NCBI GenBank assembly: GCA_964544635.1
Contig: CAZJCK010000048.1
Span: 1-27,216, forward strand
Length of the DNA: 27,216 nucleotides
Origin: CAZJCK01 sp964544635
GTDB taxonomy: Bacteria; Zixibacteria; MSB-5A5; GN15; FEB-12
Direction: 5' to 3'
The notes under the pieces were generated by a model. It made no database searches. It was not told where the DNA came from and saw only the letters and a program-made list of their open reading frames with translations. Below, piece by piece: positions 21,984 through 27,216 of the stretch (position 1 is its first letter; every line of letters starts with the position of its first letter). Both the position numbers and the translations under genes were made by a program.

Positions 21984-23708
21984 TCAAAAACGCCCGAGCA
22001 GCCGTTTGAGCCAGTTGCCGGCACTGGGGCCTAACAGGCGCCGGGCCTGTTGCCTGGCGGTCTGGATCCGGCGAATTCGATCGAGTCGCGGTGAATCGAC
22101 AAGGGGCAGTTCTATCAGGCGCGGCGCCGGCAGTGACAGTGCCCGTTGTATCGCGCCGGTCAGGTCACCCTCCAGTCGTGCGTATGACAGGCCAAGCCCC
22201 GTCGCCAGCGAGGCCAACTCCATCGGCGGCAGTTGCACCGCCTGGTCGGTGCCGGAGTCGGTTAGTTGCTGCATACGAATCTGCCCGAGATAACCGTCGG
22301 AAAAAACGACCGCTGTCAGGTCGAGGCGCTCGCGTACGGCAACACCCAGTTCATTCCCGGTCATCAACATGCCGCCGTCGCCGACGACAGCGACGACATG
22401 ACGGTCGGGTTGAGCCAGGGCGGCGCCAACCGCGGCCGGCATGCCATAGCCCATTGACTGGAAGTCGGATGGTACGATCAGGCCGCGTTCTTTACGGACG
22501 ACCCAGTATGCGCGGGTGGCGATCTGGTGCATGCCGGAGTCGGCAACGACAATGGCATCGTCGGACAGCTGCTCGGCAAGCGCCTCAAAGAGTGATTCGA
22601 TTGTGTCCGGGCGCGCGCCGTCGATGTTGGAAACGTGCGACAGCCCTTCGCGGATCCGGGTCGCGAGTTCAGTCTTGAGCGAGTTCAGCCGCTCTTCGGT
22701 CCAGCCGGACCTTGAGACTGTTTCCGTATCGATCGCTTTCACGAGATGCGGAAGAAAAGTTCTGAGATCGGCTGTGATTGCAGTCGAGGCGGGATAGTTG
22801 GTATTGAGTACGGCACCGGAGGCATCGACGTGTATCAGCTTGTCTTTGTCCAGTGTGAGTCGGAATCCGGCTGAGCCGTTGTGCGAAAGTTTGGCGCCCA
22901 GGACCAGGATCAGGTCGGCTTCGTTGCAGAGCGTTTGAGCGATCGTCCAGCCGGCATTGGCATAGTCGACGGGCACGACAAGGGGGTGATCGTCCGAAAG
23001 GATGCCGCGCCCGGAGCAGGTCGGAATGACGGGGGCATGCAGCTGCTCGATCAATCGACGGAATTGCTCGGTGATACCGAAGCATCCCTGGCCGCAAATG
23101 AAAAGCGGTTTGTTCGCAGCCAGTAACCGCGACACCACGTCGGCAGTATCGGCCGGGGAAGGTTTGGCAGGTCGGTACTCGACGTGAACGGCTGGCGTCA
23201 GGGCGGAAACGACCGGCAGGTCAATCTCGACGATGACCGGTCCCGGCTCGGCGCTCTGCGCAGTGTGCCAGGCTTGTACGATGGTATCGGCGATGTCGTC
23301 GGACGATTCGAGGTGGTACGTTGCCTTGCTGCAGGCTGCGGCGAACGCCTGCATGTCGATCTGTTGCAGATCGAAGGGCGGGCGCTTGCCAGGTTTCCTT
23401 ACGGTGAGGTGCAGTAGCGCGACGGAGTCATGCAGCGCCTCTATCAGGCCGGTGGCAGCCATAACGGTACCGGGGCCCGGGATTGTGACCAATGCGGCCG
23501 GGCGGCCGGATGCACGGTAGTAACCGTTGGCGGCGAAGGCGCCGGCCAGTTCGCTGGTTGACAGCACGGTGCGAAGGTCGGTGTGACGCAGGGCGTCGTA
23601 GAGCGGCACCGTCTGGGTGCCCGGAACACCGAACACGGTTCGCAGGCCCAGTTGCTGGAGGGTCGACCAGACCAGGTCGGCGCCGGTGATTCGGCTGCTT
23701 TGCTTCAT
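21984..23708 (-). CDS. Acetolactate synthase-like thiamine-diphosphate enzyme
   Basis: A 574-residue TPP-dependent enzyme of the acetolactate-synthase/benzoylformate-decarboxylase superfamily, which decarboxylates 2-oxo acids and may condense them. The N-terminal PYR domain has the catalytic Glu53 in STSELAGAFAANGYYRASG and GPG at 78-80. The central domain is a Rossmann-like fold (PLFICGQGCFG). The C-terminal PP domain has GDGG at 443-446 and ends its TPP/Mg motif with S470-D471-G472 where acetolactate synthases usually have NNG, so it may differ in substrate. Length is typical. I use the ATG at 23708, with GGGGAGGGG about eight bases upstream. An earlier in-frame start would overlap the FemAB-like gene. 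It follows that gene by four bases. No regulatory small subunit is present, so branched-chain amino-acid synthesis is unlikely as its main role. Confidence 0.85.
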   Translation of the reverse strand: MKQSSRITGADLVWSTLQQLGLRTVFGVPGTQTVPLYDALRHTDLRTVLSTSELAGAFAANGYYRASGRPAALVTIPGPGTVMAATGLIEALHDSVALLHLTVRKPGKRPPFDLQQIDMQAFAAACSKATYHLESSDDIADTIVQAWHTAQSAEPGPVIVEIDLPVVSALTPAVHVEYRPAKPSPADTADVVSRLLAANKPLFICGQGCFGITEQFRRLIEQLHAPVIPTCSGRGILSDDHPLVVPVDYANAGWTIAQTLCNEADLILVLGAKLSHNGSAGFRLTLDKDKLIHVDASGAVLNTNYPASTAITADLRTFLPHLVKAIDTETVSRSGWTEERLNSLKTELATRIREGLSHVSNIDGARPDTIESLFEALAEQLSDDAIVVADSGMHQIATRAYWVVRKERGLIVPSDFQSMGYGMPAAVGAALAQPDRHVVAVVGDGGMLMTGNELGVAVRERLDLTAVVFSDGYLGQIRMQQLTDSGTDQAVQLPPMELASLATGLGLSYARLEGDLTGAIQRALSLPAPRLIELPLVDSPRLDRIRRIQTARQQARRLLGPSAGNWLKRLLGRF

Positions 23709-23712
23709 TGCC

Positions 23713-24762
23713 CTAACCCCTCCCCAGCAGCTTTCGCGCCGCCGCGCCAATTAGGGAACGACCGGCCAGGTACCGGCTGTACCAGGTGAAGCGCGAGCTG
23801 TCGGGGCGTTTCAGCACGAAATTCTGGCGCAGCTCACCCCCGAGCTGACTCTTGAAGCGGGTCACCTCGTTGAGGGCGGCATCGGTCAGATCATTCCCGG
23901 TATAGCCGAGGAGGTGCAGGTCCTCACACACCTTCCAGCGCAGAAACGGGGTGGTACCGATCTTGAGATAAGCGCCGTGGGCGCCGGCACAGACAGTGTG
24001 AGTCATCTTGAATGGTCCGGTCAGGACCAGTTGCGAGGCGACCGACTCACCCGACTTAAGACGGGCATGATACAATCGGCCGAGACTGGCGGCGCGGAGG
24101 TCGCGAACATACCGGGCAAATGGTTCTCGCGGCAGGTACAACGGCGCGTTTTTGCGGCTGTGCACTTCGTGATGCAGCTTGAAGAAGCTGTCGAAGTCGT
24201 CGTCTTCGGTGAGGCCCAGTCCTTCGCGTTCTGCTCGCTTGATCAGGCGTCGAAGATTCTGCTCGATGCGGCCATGGGCGGTCTCGAGATCGTCGAAGGC
24301 AATTTCATACGTATAGCTTGGCGTAACACCCCAGCCGGCGGCGTAGAACGGTCGAACATCATACAGGTTGCGGCAGTGCAGGATGACTCGGTCGTACGGC
24401 TGCTGCCGTAACCAGGATTCGAGAGTTTCAAGTATGGCAAGGTGGCGGGCCGTTCGTTCCGACGGGTACTGGGTATCATACTCCCGGACAACAACGGGAT
24501 GGAAGTACAAGAGGAGCCGGTTGGCGGCGATAGTTCCGTGCGCTGTTTGCCGTTCGTACAGGGCACAGCCACCGACCGGTTCGTCACCCTTCTCCACCAC
24601 CACCACGCGAAAGCGTCCGTTGGTGGCGCGGCACAGCGTGTCAAGGTAGGCGGTCAGGCTGTAGATCGTGCCCGCGGGTGTCGCCCGGACGAAATCGTCC
24701 CACGCCTGGTACTCTGATTCCTGGAGGAGTCTAACTGACAACTGTGATCGGTAGGATGCCAT
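23713..24762 (-). CDS. FemAB/GNAT-fold acyl- or aminoacyltransferase
   Basis: A 349-residue protein of the Acetyltransf_6/FemAB-like group (tandem GNAT fold). Visible: an N-terminal entry QLSVRLLQESEYQAWDDFVRATPAGTIYSLTAYLDTLCRATNGRFRVVVVEKGDEPVGGCALYE, the usual 'W..fv......i.qs..w' start, then a central helix-rich part EQNLRRLIKRAEREGLGL and the closing SKxG-like segment ASQLVLTGPFKMTHTVCAGAHGAYLKIGTTPFLRWKVCEDLHLLGYTGNDL, in which the substrate-binding second GNAT fold lies. Characterised relatives add amino acids to peptidoglycan or act in polysaccharide gene clusters. Donor and acceptor are not known. No signal peptide. It sits between the ATP-grasp gene (20-base gap) and the TPP enzyme (four-base gap) in a likely operon. 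Confidence 0.8.
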   Translation of the reverse strand: MASYRSQLSVRLLQESEYQAWDDFVRATPAGTIYSLTAYLDTLCRATNGRFRVVVVEKGDEPVGGCALYERQTAHGTIAANRLLLYFHPVVVREYDTQYPSERTARHLAILETLESWLRQQPYDRVILHCRNLYDVRPFYAAGWGVTPSYTYEIAFDDLETAHGRIEQNLRRLIKRAEREGLGLTEDDDFDSFFKLHHEVHSRKNAPLYLPREPFARYVRDLRAASLGRLYHARLKSGESVASQLVLTGPFKMTHTVCAGAHGAYLKIGTTPFLRWKVCEDLHLLGYTGNDLTDAALNEVTRFKSQLGGELRQNFVLKRPDSSRFTWYSRYLAGRSLIGAAARKLLGRG

Positions 24763-24782
24763 ACGCTATTCAGGCGATTGTA

Positions 24783-25952
24783 TTACTTTCGATCGAACAA
24801 TCGCATGAATTTCTTCTTGGTCCACGTCGCGGCCTTCTGGATCGAGGGATTGGGATCGTCGGAGCTGTAAAATGTCGGACGGGCGGTGGCCCACTTTCGG
24901 AGCATGCCGGCAATAGGGATGCCTTCGAGGTGGACGGCATGATAGTCAAGATAGTGATAGACGAATTCGACTCCGGACTGGTAGGATGCGATCGCCTGCA
25001 CCTCACGCTCGAGGGCATCGTCGTAAGCCATGCGAATGACGTCGACGCCGCACTGCGCCGCCACGTTGACATACCACCACGGCCGCGGGTTAACTTCAAG
25101 CAGGCGTGGCAATCCGCCCTGGTCATCCTTGAACTCTGCCGAGAAGACACCTCGGTAATCGAGGTGATTGAGCAGGCGGTTCATGGTGTCGATCGCGACC
25201 GGCACTTCTTCGAGCGGAATGGATACCATAGCCGAGGAATTGCCGAACCGTGCCGGGTACATGCGCCGACGGCGGCGGGCGAAGAGCGCCCTCGTTTCGC
25301 CGGTTCGGTCGACAAAGCCCTCGACGTAGAAATGTCGCGATGGCGGGCCGTCGATAAATTCCTGCCAGATCATACGGTGACCGTCGCCGGTCGCTTTTTG
25401 GAACAGGTCCACCGCTTCATCAACTGAATCATACCAGAATGCCTTGGTTTGGTAATCGCGGAAGAACGGCTGCGAATTGCGCGGTTTGAGGAAACCGCGA
25501 CGGTCAATGTCGGAGACCAGTTCGCGCACCATGTCGGCGCTCTCGACGGCAATCGAGGCAGCGTGCGGCAAGTCGAGCGACCGCATGGTGTCGGCCAGCT
25601 GCAGCTTGTCGGTAAGGAGGGCAATCGTGTCGGCCGGGGGCAGCGATGCAGGAAAGCGGCTTTTCAGCTGGTCAGACAGTTCGGCGACGGCCAGGGCGTA
25701 TTCGTCGCTGCAGGGAATCAGCACGGCGCGCTCGATTACGAGCGACTCGAGGAACGGCGCAAGGCCGTCGGGGCGGTCACAGCGGGTACCGTCGACCGTG
25801 AACTCGGCATACCACTTTGATGAGCGTATTGCCTCATCAGGCGGGGTCAGGACGAACGCCGGAATCTGCTGGCGCCCGAGGATCTGGAGCGTCCCCAATG
25901 CGGAGAAGCCGTTGCCCAGGATAAAGGCGGGTATGGTGTCCGGGTTGGTCAC
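24783..25952 (-). CDS. ATP-grasp carboxylate-amine ligase-like protein
   Basis: A 389-residue ATP-grasp enzyme of the COG3919-like group of predicted ATP-dependent carboligases, which activate a carboxylate as acyl-phosphate and join it to a nucleophile, usually an amine. The N-terminal Rossmann-like domain begins PAFILGNGFSALGTLQILGRQQIPAFVLTP. The middle has FLKPRNSQPF (residues 154-163), probable ATP-binding. The Mg/ATP cluster is SAEFKDDQGGLPRLLEVNPRPWWY (271-294) with Glu273, Glu286 and Asn288. A basic stretch RRRRRMYPARFGNSS (226-240) may bind phosphate. The start is a GTG at 25952 with GAGAGAT upstream, a weak ribosome site. It lies 109 bases after the amine oxidase gene and 20 before the FemAB-like gene. 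Substrates unknown. Confidence 0.85.
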   Translation of the reverse strand: MTNPDTIPAFILGNGFSALGTLQILGRQQIPAFVLTPPDEAIRSSKWYAEFTVDGTRCDRPDGLAPFLESLVIERAVLIPCSDEYALAVAELSDQLKSRFPASLPPADTIALLTDKLQLADTMRSLDLPHAASIAVESADMVRELVSDIDRRGFLKPRNSQPFFRDYQTKAFWYDSVDEAVDLFQKATGDGHRMIWQEFIDGPPSRHFYVEGFVDRTGETRALFARRRRRMYPARFGNSSAMVSIPLEEVPVAIDTMNRLLNHLDYRGVFSAEFKDDQGGLPRLLEVNPRPWWYVNVAAQCGVDVIRMAYDDALEREVQAIASYQSGVEFVYHYLDYHAVHLEGIPIAGMLRKWATARPTFYSSDDPNPSIQKAATWTKKKFMRLFDRK

Positions 25953-26061
25953 AATAGTATCTCTCGAAATGTTGTTACTGTATCCAGCAGTTCAGGTTTG
26001 CAGCTCAGTGCTTATATGGTAGATATCGGCAGGAGATGAAGAACGCAACAACGGAGATAAA

Positions 26062-27216
26062 CTATTTACCGACCGCCTGGTGGTGCACGCTGAGGGCTTC
26101 GCGAACGCCCGACTCGACAGCGCCGTCAATCCAGCCCAGGCCCCGTATCGATGCGGTATGTTCACCGGCAAAGCGGATGTCGCCGTGCGGCGATCGAATC
26201 TGGTGGAAATCGACATCAACCAGATCCCAGACTCGTGACTGGGCGCCGCGGGCGAACGGCTGGTCATCCCAGGAATACCAGCAGGTACGGACGGCCTCGG
26301 AACTGGGCACGCCGAGGACAGCGGCAAGCTGCTCGACGGTGGCGCCCCGGAGGTTCTCGAACCGTTCCGCCCGAAGCCGCGCCCGTTCACCAAACAAGTA
26401 GGAAACAAGCAGGCAGGCCGAGGCGTGGTCATGGCAGGGCTGCCAGATCTCGCCCAGTTCGGCCGAGGCGCCATACACTGGCGGGGCGCCGTGGAGACCG
26501 GACGGCCGGGCAAACTGCGCAAAGAACCGGTTAGCAGAAGTGTACGGCAGTCGTGACACCAGGCGTTGTTTGTGTTCCGGCAGCGGCGGATCGAACTCGA
26601 TATCGGCGATCACCGAAAACGGAACGGTGCAAATCACTCGGTCGACCGAACACGTGGAACGTCGATCGCGGCTCTCCACTCCCAGTTCGATGGCGTTGTT
26701 GCCTTGTGTGATCCGCGTCACTTTCGTCTCCAGATGCACCGGGCTGTCGAGGTTTCCGGCGAGCGCCAGAGGCAGCTGGTCCATGCCGCCGTCGATCGTC
26801 CACCACGACTCGGCAGTCCAGTTTCCCATCACGCCTGCCGGACGGTCGTCGTCGGGAAGCGCCGATCCATTCATTGAAAACGGCGCCGTGACCGCCTGGT
26901 GCACCTGGGCCGAGTCAAACGATCCTTTGCGCCGGGTGATACCGTTACCGTCGCTCCGGACGAGCATGACATCCGGGGGGTAGAATGGTATCAACTTCAG
27001 GTCGAGTTCCTGGCAGGCCGCGAGGGTCCAGAAGTGATCGTCGCGAATACGGGCGGCGCCGGCCTCCACGAAGAGGGGTGGATCGAATATATCGCGCAGC
27101 GTGTGCACCCGTCCGCCCAGGCGGGAGTCGGCCTCAAAGAGTACGGGCCGATGGCCCAGTCGCTCAAGGATAACGGCAGCCGTCAGGCCCGAAATGCCAC
27201 CGCCGATTATGCCGAT
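26062..27216 (-). CDS. Flavin-containing amine oxidase, 5' end beyond window
   Basis: At least 384 residues of an FAD-dependent amine oxidase (PF01593), open to the window edge with no start codon. The first residues readable, IGIIGGGISGLTAAVILERLGHRPVLFEADSRLGGRVHTL, are the N-terminal Rossmann GxGxxG and the GGR motif, so only a few residues are likely missing. The C-terminal FAEHTASIRGLGWIDGAVESGVREAL region (with FAGEHTA and a GWIDGAVESG run) is the classic flavin-contact motif. The middle (WWTIDGGMDQLPLALAGNLDSPVHLETKVTRI) is typical of amine oxidases. Such enzymes make an imine, hence an aldehyde or 2-oxo acid, plus peroxide, or desaturate a substrate. It is the furthest-upstream gene seen of the minus-strand cluster. 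Which amine it acts on is unknown. Confidence 0.88.
   Translation of the reverse strand: MGIIGGGISGLTAAVILERLGHRPVLFEADSRLGGRVHTLRDIFDPPLFVEAGAARIRDDHFWTLAACQELDLKLIPFYPPDVMLVRSDGNGITRRKGSFDSAQVHQAVTAPFSMNGSALPDDDRPAGVMGNWTAESWWTIDGGMDQLPLALAGNLDSPVHLETKVTRITQGNNAIELGVESRDRRSTCSVDRVICTVPFSVIADIEFDPPLPEHKQRLVSRLPYTSANRFFAQFARPSGLHGAPPVYGASAELGEIWQPCHDHASACLLVSYLFGERARLRAERFENLRGATVEQLAAVLGVPSSEAVRTCWYSWDDQPFARGAQSRVWDLVDVDFHQIRSPHGDIRFAGEHTASIRGLGWIDGAVESGVREALSVHHQAVGK

Noticed and set aside
1..27216. CRISPR arrays, transposases, integrases, phage genes or rRNA
   Set aside because: No regularly spaced repeats, no transposase or integrase motifs and no rRNA-like sequence were seen anywhere in the window.

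Overview
The window looks like chromosomal DNA of an uncultured, moderately high-GC Gram-negative bacterium, most likely from the FCB superphylum and closest in style to candidate phyla such as Zixibacteria. The reasons are: two large exported proteins ending in a NYPNPFN-type T9SS sorting domain; two exported proteins with C-terminal dockerin-like repeats of the 'DPIDLxxLVDYLF' type; several lipobox lipoproteins; and an LpoB/COG3014 outer-membrane pair. A run of 100 Ns flanked by an exact 55-base duplication points to a draft (probably metagenomic) assembly. The taxonomic call is inference from protein style. I see no prophage, transposon, CRISPR array or rRNA.

Layout. 1-3.1 kb: a tRNA-Arg(TCT), a DUF4396 membrane protein, a small unknown protein divergent from a YhhQ-type queuosine-precursor transporter, and an opposing SET-methyltransferase/YciI operon. 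3.3-5.2 kb: a membrane diguanylate cyclase converging on a renalase-like flavoprotein. 5.3-9.0 kb: an envelope block with LpoB and a COG3014 lipoprotein as an operon, then an opposing TrmB-like regulator plus lipoprotein pair. 9.2-10.2 kb: a solitary WlbA/WbpB-type UDP-sugar dehydrogenase. 10.2-21.8 kb: a secretome block with a cohesin/dockerin-like protein, a four-helix membrane protein of unknown role, an exported 'YQGRL' module protein, an overlapping pair of T9SS cargo genes (an S8 protease with a beta-propeller, then a second propeller-like protein split by the assembly gap), a sorbosone-dehydrogenase-like lipoprotein and a 111-residue stand-alone dockerin. 21.9-27.2 kb: a same-strand cluster of a flavin amine oxidase (cut by the window edge), an ATP-grasp ligase, a FemAB/GNAT-like acyltransferase and an acetolactate-synthase-like TPP enzyme.

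How the genes may work together. The central block is an export programme: Sec signal peptides, T9SS sorting tails, dockerin/cohesin-like modules, and matching TTGACA-N16-TATCTT promoters in front of two of its genes. The last cluster has the enzyme classes expected for making a small amide-containing molecule or modifying a cell-surface polymer, and it is the best candidate for an undescribed pathway. Five convergent gene pairs are separated by only 1-11 bases. No gene-free stretch exceeds about 240 bases. Bases 1-195 hold nothing I can support.
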